A DNA stretch of 17,859 bases from Pseudomonadota bacterium (GCA_023434265.1 JAEYTA010000140.1:1-17859); one strand, 5' to 3'. Counted from the first letter of the stretch, positions 1-7,001 are shown. The notes: generated by a model from the letters alone, not told the origin. Numbers and translations are program-made.

Positions 1-178
1 GGGCGGCTGCGACCGGAGCGACCGCCGGAGAGGGCGCGGGCGGGGCCGAGGCCGCCGCCTTCTCGCCGAGCAGCAGGGTCGGCTGGCGAATCCACGCGCG
101 CCCGTCCGGCGTCAGCGCCAGGCCGGCGACGACCCCGACCACGAAGGCCGCCGTCAGTGCGTTGATTCCCGCGCGCAA
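1..178 (-). CDS. Partial CDS: unknown N-terminally membrane-anchored protein
   Basis: This reading frame runs leftward off the window edge and is open for 59 codons. The only usable start in the frame is a TTG at 178-176, preceded by a G-rich stretch (GGGGGGCGGG) that could serve as ribosome binding site. An in-frame TAG at 220-218 rules out a much longer N-terminus. The visible product begins with a short basic segment, then a hydrophobic stretch of about 20 residues (INALTAAFVVGVVAGLALT), which suggests a signal anchor. An Ala/Pro-rich tail starts around residue 45 and looks like a flexible linker. No enzyme motif is visible and I do not recognise the family. It is transcribed divergently from scoA. 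The rest of the gene lies outside the window, so function is open. Confidence 0.5.
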   Translation of the reverse strand, partial: MRAGINALTAAFVVGVVAGLALTPDGRAWIRQPTLLLGEKAAASAPPAPSPAVAPVAAA

Positions 179-373
179 CCCGCCCCCCGGACAACAGTGG
201 TTACCGCGCCTTTTACCCTATCGGCGGGCGCCCGCCAGCGCACGCGCCCCTCGCGCGAGGAAAAAGGTTAACGTGCGCCCGCGTCCGCCTCCCCTTGCCC
301 CGCCCCGTCCCGCGCGTTAGGGACGGTCGAGGCCGTCGATATTCATCAGGCGGTGAAAATAAACGAGGAAGCG
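179..373. other. Divergent intergenic region upstream of scoAB
   Basis: This 195-bp gap separates the leftward partial gene from scoA and must carry the promoters of both. It holds a perfect 12-bp palindrome, CCTCGCGCGAGG (249-260), followed by five A residues. That is the wrong arrangement for an intrinsic terminator on either strand, so it could be an operator or simply chance in GC-rich DNA. A possible scoA promoter is described separately. A weaker inverted repeat, GACGG-N6-CCGTC, lies at 322-337. I see no small gene here. Confidence 0.5.
295..323 (+). promoter_or_regulatory. Possible scoAB promoter (TTGCCC-N17-TAGGGA)
   Basis: TTGCCC (295-300) and TAGGGA (318-323) are 17 bp apart and would place the transcript start near 330, about 44 nt before the scoA start. 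The -10 match to TATAAT is poor, as is often the case in Caulobacterales. A similar TTGCCC-N17-TTAGGC pair precedes the oxidase gene at 2937-2965. This is a candidate only. Confidence 0.25.
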
Positions 374-1078
374 ATGCGGAAGATCTTCCCCGACGCCCGA
401 TCGGCGCTGGAGGGCCTGACCTTCGACGGCATGACCGTCATGTCCGGCGGCTTCGGCCTGTGCGGCATTCCCGAGCACCTGATCGCCGCCCTGCGCGACA
501 GCGGGGCGAAGGGCCTGACCGTCATCTCCAACAACGCCGGCGTCGACGGCTTCGGCCTCGGCCAGCTGCTGGAGACCAAGCAGATCGCCAAGATGATCTC
601 GTCCTACGTCGGCGAGAACAAGGAGTTTGAGCGCCAGTACCTGGCCGGCGAGCTCCAGCTCGAGTTCAACCCGCAGGGCACCCTGGCCGAGCGCATTCGC
701 GCCGGCGGCGCCGGCATCCCGGCATTCTTCACCGCCACCGGCGTCGGCACCCTGGTGGCCGAGGGCAAGGAGGTGCGCGAGTTCGACGGCCGCCAGTACG
801 TCATGGAGACGGGCCTCGTCGCCGACCTCTCGATCGTCAAGGCGTGGAAGGCCGATGAGCGCGGCAACCTCGTCTTCCGCAAGACCGCCCGCAACTTCAA
901 TCCGATGATGGCCACGGCCGGCAAGGTCACCGTCGTCGAGGTCGAGGAGATCGTCCCCACCGGCTCGCTCGACCCCGACCACATCCACACGCCGGGCATC
1001 TACGTCGACCGCATCGTCCAGACCGTGCCCGAGAAGCGCATCGAGCAGCGCACCGTCCGCCAGAGGGAGACCGCGTAA
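374..1078 (+). CDS. scoA: 3-oxoacid CoA-transferase subunit A (alpha)
   Basis: Alpha subunit of a family I CoA-transferase. With subunit B it moves CoA between succinyl-CoA and a 3-oxoacid such as acetoacetate, in the cytoplasm, in ketone-body, PHB or branched-chain catabolism. The protein is 234 aa, normal for the family. The glycine-rich family signature GGFGLCGIPE is at residues 25-34. I place the start at ATG 374 because GAGGAA lies a few bases upstream at the right spacing. An in-frame GTG at 353 would add seven residues and is less convincing. The stop overlaps the start of scoB (TAATG), so the subunits are translationally coupled and made in equal amounts. The substrate specificity (succinyl-CoA:acetoacetate versus butyrate/acetoacetate types) cannot be settled by reading alone. 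Confidence 0.93.
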   Translation: MRKIFPDARSALEGLTFDGMTVMSGGFGLCGIPEHLIAALRDSGAKGLTVISNNAGVDGFGLGQLLETKQIAKMISSYVGENKEFERQYLAGELQLEFNPQGTLAERIRAGGAGIPAFFTATGVGTLVAEGKEVREFDGRQYVMETGLVADLSIVKAWKADERGNLVFRKTARNFNPMMATAGKVTVVEVEEIVPTGSLDPDHIHTPGIYVDRIVQTVPEKRIEQRTVRQRETA

Positions 1079-1728
1079 TGGCCCGCACCCGCGAACAGCT
1101 CGCCGAACGCGCCGCGAAGGAGCTGCAGGACGGCTTCTACGTCAACCTCGGCATCGGCATCCCGACCCTGGTCGCCAACTACATCCCCGAGGGGATGGAG
1201 GTCACCCTGCAGTCCGAGAACGGCATGCTCGGCATGGGGCCCTTCCCCTATGACAACGAGGTCGACCCCGACCTGATCAACGCCGGCAAGCAGACCATCA
1301 CCGAGATCCCCGAGACCAGCTACTTCAGCTCCTCGGACAGTTTCGCCATGATCCGCGGCGGCCACATCAACCTGTCGATCCTCGGCGCCATGGAGGTGGC
1401 CGAGAACGGCGACATCGCCAACTGGATGATCCCGGGCAAGCTGGTGAAGGGCATGGGCGGGGCCATGGACCTCGTCGCCGGCGTCAAGCGCGTGGTGGTG
1501 GTGATGGACCACGCCAACAAGCACGGCCAGTCCAAGGTGCTGAAATCCTGCACCCTTCCGCTGACCGGCACGGGCGTGGTCAGCCGCATCATCACCGACC
1601 TGTGCGTCTTCGACGTCAAGCCCGACGGCGCCGGCCTCGAACTGATCGAACTGGCCGACGGCGTCACCCTCGACGAAGTCGCGGCGAAGACCGAGGCGAC
1701 CTACACGGTGAAGCCCGGCGTCGGCTGA
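1078..1728 (+). CDS. scoB: 3-oxoacid CoA-transferase subunit B (beta)
   Basis: Beta subunit carrying the catalytic glutamate. The family motif SENG is at residues 46-49, so Glu47 is the residue expected to form the glutamyl-CoA thioester, and the following GMLGMGPFP is also typical. The N-terminal NLGIGIPTLVANYIP (23-37) is the usual oxyanion and CoA-binding neighbourhood. The 216-aa length matches stand-alone ScoB proteins. The ATG overlaps the scoA stop by one base, with an AGGGAG ribosome-binding site inside the end of scoA. The gene ends 3 bp before the convergent oxidase gene, with no recognisable terminator between them. Confidence 0.94.
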   Translation: MARTREQLAERAAKELQDGFYVNLGIGIPTLVANYIPEGMEVTLQSENGMLGMGPFPYDNEVDPDLINAGKQTITEIPETSYFSSSDSFAMIRGGHINLSILGAMEVAENGDIANWMIPGKLVKGMGGAMDLVAGVKRVVVVMDHANKHGQSKVLKSCTLPLTGTGVVSRIITDLCVFDVKPDGAGLELIELADGVTLDEVAAKTEATYTVKPGVG

Positions 1729-1731
1729 CGC

Positions 1732-2904
1732 TCAGGCCGCGAACAGCGGGGCGAGCGCCGCCAGCGCCCGCTCCGCGTCGGCCCGGTCCGGGGTCTCGTC
1801 CTCGACGCCGTAGCCGACCATCTGGCTGGAGCCATTGGCCTGGATGACGATGCCGTCGGCGCGCGGGACCATGCTGATCGAGCGGTACCAAAGGCCGTAG
1901 GTCACCTCCGGCTGCGGCGTCAGCCACGCGATCTGGCCGCGCACCGGCGTGACGCTGTCGTCCCCGAACAGCGCCCGCGCCCCGTAGCCGGTGCAGTTCA
2001 CCACCACCGGCTCGGCCAGCGTCGCCAGCTCCGAGGCATGGTGGAAGGTCCGCTGCGCGATGCGCCCGCCCTCCATCAGGAAGGCCTCGGTCAGCTGCCG
2101 GGCGTACTCCGCCACGTTGAAGGTCATCTGCGGGAACACCCGCGCGGACTCCACGGGAAAGGGATGATCCTCCGGCCGCAGCGGGCGCGAGCGGGGCGTC
2201 AGGCCCTGCAGTCGGTCCTCGTAGCGCACGAAATCCACGCGCCCCGGGGAGGGCTCCGGCCCCACGGACCCGTTCCCGTCAGGCCCTCCGCGCAGGTTGT
2301 ACTGGTCGATGAATTTCACCGGCTCCCCGTCCAGCCCGACGAAGGCGTGGTGCTCGGCCCACGAGCGCCGCGCCATCGCCTCCCACTGCGCCGGAAAACC
2401 GGCGGAGACGGCGTCTTCGGCCGCGATGCGCGAGTCCGGCGACCACACGCCGGTGGCCCGTGCGGAGCGGGTGTGCGGCGTGCGCTCGGCGGCGTAGATG
2501 GTCGTCTGCGCCCCGCTGCGCAGGATCTGCAGCGCGGCGGTCAGCCCCAGGGCCCCGCAGCCGATCACCGCCACCTCCCGCTGTCCACCCGCCAGCGCCA
2601 GGTCGCGAGCCGAGGCGGCGGAGCCCCACGACAGCGACCAGCCGGAGCCGCCGTGGCCGTAGTTGTGCACCAGACGCTTGTCGCCGAAGGCCTCGGCCTC
2701 GATGCGCGGGCCCGCCGCCCGGAACGGTCGTGTGCACACGGTGATGCGGCTCAGCCGGCCCGGGTCGGTCAGCAGCGGGGCCAGGCGCGGCCGCTGGAAG
2801 CCCGACCGGACCGCCGCGGGGGCGGCCGCCGGCGAGACGGCGCAGCCGGCCAGCCCGGCTCCCAGCCCGACCAGAACCATGCGACGATGCAGCCGGGCGT
2901 CCAT
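1732..2904 (-). CDS. FAD-dependent oxidoreductase, D-amino-acid-oxidase superfamily, Tat lipoprotein, apparently permuted
   Basis: A 390-aa flavoprotein. The start is ATG 2904, which has a GGGGAGA ribosome-binding site and a proper export signal; an in-frame upstream ATG at 3057 lacks these. Residues 7-21 (RRMVLVGLGAGLAGC) combine a twin-arginine motif with a lipobox (LAGC, Cys21), so it is probably exported folded with FAD and lipid-anchored. The domain order is unusual. RPFR (59-62) and HNYGHGG (80-86) correspond to the C-terminal end of D-amino-acid oxidase, where human Arg283 and Gly313 bind the substrate carboxylate. Here they come before the Rossmann motif VIGCGALG (113-120). The later motifs VNCTG (302-306) and VRGQ (321-324) are in the usual order, and the protein then stops where classical enzymes continue into RPxR/HNYGHGG. 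The substrate is unknown; oxidative deamination of a D-amino acid or similar amine is an inference. Confidence 0.85.
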   Translation of the reverse strand: MDARLHRRMVLVGLGAGLAGCAVSPAAAPAAVRSGFQRPRLAPLLTDPGRLSRITVCTRPFRAAGPRIEAEAFGDKRLVHNYGHGGSGWSLSWGSAASARDLALAGGQREVAVIGCGALGLTAALQILRSGAQTTIYAAERTPHTRSARATGVWSPDSRIAAEDAVSAGFPAQWEAMARRSWAEHHAFVGLDGEPVKFIDQYNLRGGPDGNGSVGPEPSPGRVDFVRYEDRLQGLTPRSRPLRPEDHPFPVESARVFPQMTFNVAEYARQLTEAFLMEGGRIAQRTFHHASELATLAEPVVVNCTGYGARALFGDDSVTPVRGQIAWLTPQPEVTYGLWYRSISMVPRADGIVIQANGSSQMVGYGVEDETPDRADAERALAALAPLFAA

Positions 2905-2936
2905 GCGCTTCTCCCCCGAGGTCCGATGGTCCTGTC

Positions 2937-2965
2937 GCCTAACACCGGCTGCGGGGGCCGGGCAA
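2937..2965 (-). promoter_or_regulatory. Possible promoter of the FAD oxidoreductase gene
   Basis: On the minus strand TTGCCC (2965-2960) and TTAGGC (2942-2937) are 17 bp apart, with an expected transcript start near 2930, about 26 nt ahead of the ATG at 2904. The -35 is reasonable and the -10 weak. The element resembles the candidate in front of scoA. Assignment rests on spacing and position only. Confidence 0.25.
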
Positions 2966-2984
2966 TGCGGCCGCGGGCGAACCG

Positions 2985-3014
2985 TTGCCGTCCCGCCGAA
3001 GTCGTAGTCATACT
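2985..3014 (+). promoter_or_regulatory. Possible promoter of the helical protein gene, followed by a leader hairpin
   Basis: TTGCCG (2985-2990) and CATACT (3009-3014) are 18 bp apart and each matches the sigma-70 consensus at four of six positions. The predicted start near 3021 coincides with the first base of an inverted repeat, CCCGGC-N7-GCCGGG (3021-3039). The transcript would therefore begin with a small stem-loop just ahead of the GGAGG ribosome-binding site at 3046-3050. Confidence 0.3.
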
Positions 3015-3055
3015 CCCCTCCCCGGCCGTCGGAGCCGGGCGAGGTGGAGGAAGCC

Positions 3056-3898
3056 ATGGCCGACGGGGCCTATCGCTGGCAGGGCCACGCCCCAGAGCCG
3101 GACGCGGCGCGCGTCGAAGCCATCGACGCGGCCTTCGACCCCGCCGATCCGGACGCCTTCGCCGAACCGGCCCGCGCCGCCGCCGTCGAGCGGCTGGAGC
3201 GCGCCCTCGCCGCCGTGCGCACCGGCGACCTGACCGAGGCCGCCGCCCAGCTGACCCACGCCCGCCAGACCCTCGACGCCCTCCGGCCGGAAGACCTCCA
3301 GACCCGCCGGGGTCTCGCCGGGCTGTTCGACAGCCGCGGCCGCCGCCTGAAGCGCTTCCGCGAGGCCTGGAGCCGCGCCGCCGCCACCCTGACCGAGGTC
3401 GCCGCCGATCTTTCCGGGCGGGCCGAGGGCGCCGCCCGCCGCTCAGGCGTGCTGGACGGCGTCTGGGACCAGCTGCGGGACGCGGTCACCGATCTCGACG
3501 CCCACCTGCTCGTGATCGCCCGTCGCCTGCCGGGTCGGCCTGTGCAGGGGGATGAGCCGCACCCGCTCGCCGCCCGTCGCGCCGCACTCGACGCCTGCCG
3601 CGCCGGCGCCCTTTCAGCCCTGCCCCTGTTGCGCAGCGCCCAGAACGCCGACGCCCGCGCCGCCGAACGCCTCCGCGCCTGCACCGAGGGCGTCGCCGCA
3701 TGGCGCGACGACTGGAAGGACGCGCTGGGCCTCTCCGGCCGCCGGCCGAAGAAGGTTCGGCCCGACCGCGAACGCCTCCTGCGCCTGCGCGACGACCTGC
3801 TCGGGCGGATCGACCGGGCGCTGGCCGAACTCGCCGCCGCCCGCACCCGCCGCGCCGAGGTCGAGACCCGTCTCGCCGGCCTCAGGAAGCCGCTCTGA
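3056..3898 (+). CDS. Uncharacterised helical Arg/Ala-rich protein
   Basis: A 280-aa protein without signal peptide or membrane segment, so probably cytoplasmic. The ATG at 3056 is preferred to a GTG at 3044 because GGAGG sits 5 nt upstream of it. Nearly the whole sequence has the Ala/Leu/Arg/Glu pattern of long alpha-helices and possible coiled coils. Residues around 91-150 contain GLAGLFDSRGRRLKRFREAW followed by a long amphipathic stretch, which is the most conserved-looking part. The region around 222-240 is basic (GRRPKKVRPDR). The layout is faintly reminiscent of TelA-type toxic-anion-resistance proteins, but I cannot defend that assignment. It is divergent from the FAD oxidoreductase across a 151-bp gap and ends 6 bp before the convergent hydrolase gene. 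Function unknown. Confidence 0.8.
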   Translation: MADGAYRWQGHAPEPDAARVEAIDAAFDPADPDAFAEPARAAAVERLERALAAVRTGDLTEAAAQLTHARQTLDALRPEDLQTRRGLAGLFDSRGRRLKRFREAWSRAAATLTEVAADLSGRAEGAARRSGVLDGVWDQLRDAVTDLDAHLLVIARRLPGRPVQGDEPHPLAARRAALDACRAGALSALPLLRSAQNADARAAERLRACTEGVAAWRDDWKDALGLSGRRPKKVRPDRERLLRLRDDLLGRIDRALAELAAARTRRAEVETRLAGLRKPL

Positions 3899-3904
3899 CC
3901 GGAC

Positions 3905-4846
3905 TCAGCCGGCGACCAGCGTCCGCAGGAAGAACACCACCACCGCCTCGTTGAAGTCCCGCTTGAAGGCGGCGCGATCGAAGCCCGGATTGGAGCGGCA
4001 GATCTCCGGAGCGGCCGCCGCCATCTCCGGCGAGCACGGGCGCATGAAGTCGAGGTGCCCGGCCAGCGGGACCGGATGATACTCCACCGAGCCGCCCAGC
4101 CGGTCGCGAACCGTCTCGACATGGAAGGGCGCCGGCAGGATCTGGTCGTCTTCGGCCTGCCACAGCTGAACCGGGATGGTCACACCGCGCAGGCTCTCGT
4201 CAGAGAACGAGAAGCCGAACCCCGGCGCCGCCGCCGTCACGGCCTTCACCCGCGGGTCGCCGCCCGCCGGCCGCCACTCCGCCAGATTCAGGGTCTCGGG
4301 CGTGAACAGGGTGCAGACGAAAAACTCCGGATGCCCGGCGCAGTGATCGAGGATCGCCTGCCCGTCCGACTCCGCGCCGGCGGGGGCCAGAACCGTGAAC
4401 GCCCCGGCCGAGAAGCCGAACGCCCCGATCCGCGAGGCGTCGACCTCCACCGGGCCGCGCCAGCCCGTGGTCATGTGGTCGATCAGGGCGCTGACCTCGG
4501 CCGGCCGATCGGTCAGCTGGGTCGAGCGGCTCATGTCCTGGTTGTTGTCGTGCGGATGGTTCAGCGCGGCCACCACGAAGCCGGCCCCGGCGAGCGCCTC
4601 GGCGGTGTCCGCGTGACCCATGAAGCCGCCGCCGTTGCCGTGCGAGATGACGATCAGGGGCCGGGCCCCCGGCGGGGCCGCGTTTGGCGTCCAGACTCCG
4701 GCGGTAATGGCCTGGCCGGCGGCGTCGGTGAACTCGATCCGGCTCATGTCCTGGGCCAGCACCGCGCCCGGGGCCCACATGAGCGCGGCGGCCAGCGCCG
4801 CAGCGAGGCGTCCGGCCGGCTTACGAAGAGGTGGAAACCAGGCCAT
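3905..4846 (-). CDS. Exported alpha/beta hydrolase (dienelactone-hydrolase-like)
   Basis: A secreted serine hydrolase of 313 aa from ATG 4846. Residues 1-31 form a Sec signal peptide: basic RKPAGR, a hydrophobic LAAALAAALMWAPG core, and a likely cut after AVLA. The alpha/beta-hydrolase set is visible: oxyanion loop SHGNGG (68-73), nucleophile elbow GFSAG with Ser146, acid in AEDDQ (Asp233 or Asp234), and His264 in AGHLDF. Four cysteines (169, 178, 271, 283) could form disulfides in the periplasm. An alternative ATG at 4921 overlaps the upstream MFS stop as ATGA and has a strong AGGAGG at 8-nt spacing. It would add 25 residues in front of the signal peptide. I prefer 4846 because of the signal peptide, but the coupled start is credible. 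Last gene of the cupin-MFS-hydrolase operon. Substrate unknown. Confidence 0.87.
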   Translation of the reverse strand: MAWFPPLRKPAGRLAAALAAALMWAPGAVLAQDMSRIEFTDAAGQAITAGVWTPNAAPPGARPLIVISHGNGGGFMGHADTAEALAGAGFVVAALNHPHDNNQDMSRSTQLTDRPAEVSALIDHMTTGWRGPVEVDASRIGAFGFSAGAFTVLAPAGAESDGQAILDHCAGHPEFFVCTLFTPETLNLAEWRPAGGDPRVKAVTAAAPGFGFSFSDESLRGVTIPVQLWQAEDDQILPAPFHVETVRDRLGGSVEYHPVPLAGHLDFMRPCSPEMAAAAPEICRSNPGFDRAAFKRDFNEAVVVFFLRTLVAG

Positions 4847-4917
4847 GTGGGCGCCTTTCGCGCGGGTGCTGTCCGACGGGATTGTGTTTACGGCCAAGCT
4901 GGCTGGATGGCGAGATG

Positions 4918-6327
4918 TCATTGTCGCTTCCTCCTGAGCAGGCTGGTGAAGCCGGCGGCGAGGGCCAGTCCGGCCCCGATCCCGAGACCGACCCGCGGCG
5001 CGGATCCGGACGAGCCCAGGCTGAACAGCAGCGCCGAAAGCACGGCGCCCGCCGTCTGGCCGGTCAGGCGCGCCGTCCCCTGCAGCCCGCCGGAGGCCGC
5101 GCTCCGGGCCAGCGGAGCCGACAGGAACATGTTGCGGTTGTTGGGGGTCTGGAACAGGCCGAAGCCGGCCCCGCAGACCGCGATACAGCCGATCAGCGGC
5201 CCGGGCTCGCCCTGCGGCCAGAGCGCCACCGCCGCCAGCCCCAGGGCGAGACAGGCTCCACCTGCCGCGCACAGCCACGCCGTCGACACGGCCTCGCCCA
5301 GCCGGCCCGTGGCCGCGGCCGCCGCCGCCACGCTCAACGGCCAGGCCGCGAGACAGGCGCCCGCCATGGCCGCGCTCTGGCCGAGTTCCCCCTGCAGGTG
5401 GAACGGCAGCATGATCATGGCCGCCGTCTGACCCGCGAAGCAAAGGACCGAGGCGGTCACCGACAGCCGGAACGAGCGCCCCCTGAGCAGGTCCAGCGGG
5501 ATGAGCGGCGCCGCCTTCGGCGCCTCCCGGCGTACGAGCACAGCCATGCCGGCCGCGCCAAGCAACAGCAGGACGCCGGCGGCCAAGGGGCGCTCGGTCA
5601 GCAACCCGGCTCCCACGATCAGGGCGGCGAACATCCCCGCGCTGAGCGCCATGCCGCGCAAGTCGAGCGGCTGCCCGCTTCCAGGCGTCCGCGGCAGCCC
5701 CGGGCTTGTCGCGAGCACGAACGTTCCGAGCGGAAGTCCGCTCAGATACAGCAGCGGCCAGGTGCCGTGCGACAGGACGAGAGCCGCGAGGCTGGGTCCG
5801 GCCGACCCCGCCAGCGCCACCGCAAGGGCGTTCCACCCGATGACCGCGCCGAGCCGCGCGGGCGGGACGGCGAGGCGCATCAGCGGCACGCCCAGCGCCA
5901 TCACCGCTGCGCCGCCCAGCCCCTGCAGAAGCCGCGCCGCGATCAGCCATGGCAGGGACGGCGACAGCGCACACAGGGTCGCCGCCGCCAGGAACAGCAC
6001 CAGTCCCGAGACGAACACCCTCCGGCATCCGAACCGTTCGCCCAGGGCGGCGCACGGCAGGAGGGCGACGATCAAACCGGTCTGATAGGCCGTCACCACG
6101 GCCACCGCCAGGGCCGGCGCGACGCCCAGGTCCGCGGCGATCGCCGGCAGCGCGAGGCTGGTCATGGCGGCGTCCAGCACGACCAGCGCCATGGCTCCGA
6201 GGACCGCCGCCACCGCCACCGTCTGCGACCGTCGGGACGGCTGCGGCTCGCCCGCGCTCGCCGGCGGGCAAGCCGTGCGATCCGCCGAAGCGGGTCCGTC
6301 CGGCAGGGCTCCAGCCAGCGGAAACAT
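4918..6327 (-). CDS. MFS transporter, DHA2 (drug:H+ antiporter) type
   Basis: A 469-aa inner-membrane transporter dominated by hydrophobic helices, a size fitting the 14-helix DHA2 group. After a polar 34-residue N-terminus, the first helix carries the DHA2-type LDAAMTSLALP motif (51-61, Asp52 in the membrane). The loop-2/3 motif A is GERFGCRRVF (96-105). Export of a small molecule by proton antiport is the family role. ATG 6327 overlaps the stop of the cupin gene (TGATG), and the MFS stop overlaps a possible start of the hydrolase gene (ATGA), so the three genes are translationally linked. The open frame continues upstream to 6570, but that part is an Arg/Pro-rich shadow of the cupin gene. 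Substrate cannot be predicted. Confidence 0.9.
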   Translation of the reverse strand: MFPLAGALPDGPASADRTACPPASAGEPQPSRRSQTVAVAAVLGAMALVVLDAAMTSLALPAIAADLGVAPALAVAVVTAYQTGLIVALLPCAALGERFGCRRVFVSGLVLFLAAATLCALSPSLPWLIAARLLQGLGGAAVMALGVPLMRLAVPPARLGAVIGWNALAVALAGSAGPSLAALVLSHGTWPLLYLSGLPLGTFVLATSPGLPRTPGSGQPLDLRGMALSAGMFAALIVGAGLLTERPLAAGVLLLLGAAGMAVLVRREAPKAAPLIPLDLLRGRSFRLSVTASVLCFAGQTAAMIMLPFHLQGELGQSAAMAGACLAAWPLSVAAAAAATGRLGEAVSTAWLCAAGGACLALGLAAVALWPQGEPGPLIGCIAVCGAGFGLFQTPNNRNMFLSAPLARSAASGGLQGTARLTGQTAGAVLSALLFSLGSSGSAPRVGLGIGAGLALAAGFTSLLRRKRQ

Positions 6328-6875
6328 CAGGCCGCCCCGGACGGCGTCCACACGCCGTTCCGCTCGACGTAGCGCCTCACCCGGCCATGCTCGCGATCCT
6401 CGGCGCGCAGGTCCCGCTCCGTGAACCGGAACAGCAGCGCCTGTTCGCTCAGGCAACGGGTGTCGTGGATGTCGCCCGGCAGATAGACCTGCGCGTCCCC
6501 GGCGCGCAGCCGCGTCAGGCCGCGCCGCACCAGGCGGACGCGCCCTTCGGGGTCCTCCACGCGGACCCACGCGCCCATCTCGACCTCGCCGTGCCGCACG
6601 CCGTAGATAACCCAGCTCCGACCGTGGTCGTGCGGCGGACGGTAGCGTCCGCCCGCCTCCGCGTGGGCCTGGAGGACGAAGCCGTGCTCCGGATCCCGGT
6701 ACAGCTCCCGGCTATCCGGCATGTCGCGACACAGTCCCGCCAGCCACGGCTCGTCCGCCGGGGCGCGGAGCAGGACCTCCAGCCGTCGCCGGCAGGTGTC
6801 GACCAGTTCTGTGGTCAACGGGCCCCACGCGTGCCGGCTGCCTTCCGTGAAGTCATGCAACGCCGGGTCGCTCAT
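6327..6875 (-). CDS. 3-His cupin, cysteine-dioxygenase-like predicted metalloenzyme
   Basis: A small cytoplasmic protein of 182 aa with a cupin-type metal site. G-x5-H-x-H is formed by Gly76, His82 and His84 in RPPHDHGRSW. The second motif LPGDIHD supplies His137. The cupin-motif glutamate is absent, which points to a 3-His iron site as in thiol dioxygenases rather than the 3-His/1-Glu type. ATG 6875 is chosen because AAAGGAGG lies 6 nt upstream; the open frame extends to 6953 without such a signal. First gene of the operon with the MFS transporter and exported hydrolase, and divergent from the LysR gene. It may oxidise or sense a small molecule, but the substrate is unknown. Confidence 0.85.
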   Translation of the reverse strand: MSDPALHDFTEGSRHAWGPLTTELVDTCRRRLEVLLRAPADEPWLAGLCRDMPDSRELYRDPEHGFVLQAHAEAGGRYRPPHDHGRSWVIYGVRHGEVEMGAWVRVEDPEGRVRLVRRGLTRLRAGDAQVYLPGDIHDTRCLSEQALLFRFTERDLRAEDREHGRVRRYVERNGVWTPSGAA

Positions 6876-7001
6876 CGCCGGCCTCCTTTCAGCTGTTCGC
6901 GGGAAGCCTATCGACAGCCATTCAAGGCGGAAGGCGCACTGTTTGCACTCCACTGTTGCGTCCAGCGCCGCATCAGACCGTCCTCGTGCTACGCTTCCTC
7001 C
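6876..7001. promoter_or_regulatory. Divergent LysR/operon control region with CACTGTT direct repeats
   Basis: This 126-bp gap between the LysR gene and the operon it faces contains the direct repeat CACTGTTTGC (6937-6946) and CACTGTTGCG (6951-6960), 14 bp apart. Across them runs a T-N11-A element (T6940 to A6952), the general form of a LysR-type operator. The flanks GGCGC (6933-6937) and GCGCC (6965-6969) are inverted to each other. LysR regulators usually control the adjacent divergent transcript from such a site. The two promoters themselves cannot be placed with confidence. Confidence 0.4.

Noticed and set aside
249..265. Palindrome plus A-tract considered as an intrinsic terminator
   Set aside because: A terminator needs T residues after the stem in the sense of transcription. 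On the plus strand A residues follow, and on the minus strand the T residues come before the stem.
3044..3055. GTG 3044 as start of the helical protein
   Set aside because: It lies within the GGAGG ribosome-binding site region that serves ATG 3056.
374..3898. Functional link between scoAB and the permuted oxidase as one pathway
   Set aside because: The genes are convergent with separate candidate promoters, and the oxidase is exported while the transferase is cytoplasmic. Proximity alone does not support a link.
4922..6271. In-frame extension of the hydrolase reading frame back to 6271, as if it were a 788-aa protein
   Set aside because: The extra part overlaps the MFS gene in another frame and is Arg/Gly-rich shadow sequence. 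The hydrolase has a signal peptide at 4846.
4831..6372. Long plus-strand open frame opposite the hydrolase and MFS genes
   Set aside because: The composition is Arg/Gln/Gly/His-rich and repetitive, typical of the antisense of hydrophobic GC-rich genes. The minus-strand genes have clear motifs and ribosome-binding sites.
5949..7001. Upstream extension of the LysR frame
   Set aside because: It runs antisense through the MFS and cupin genes without recognisable features. The LysR winged-helix begins properly at ATG 7002.
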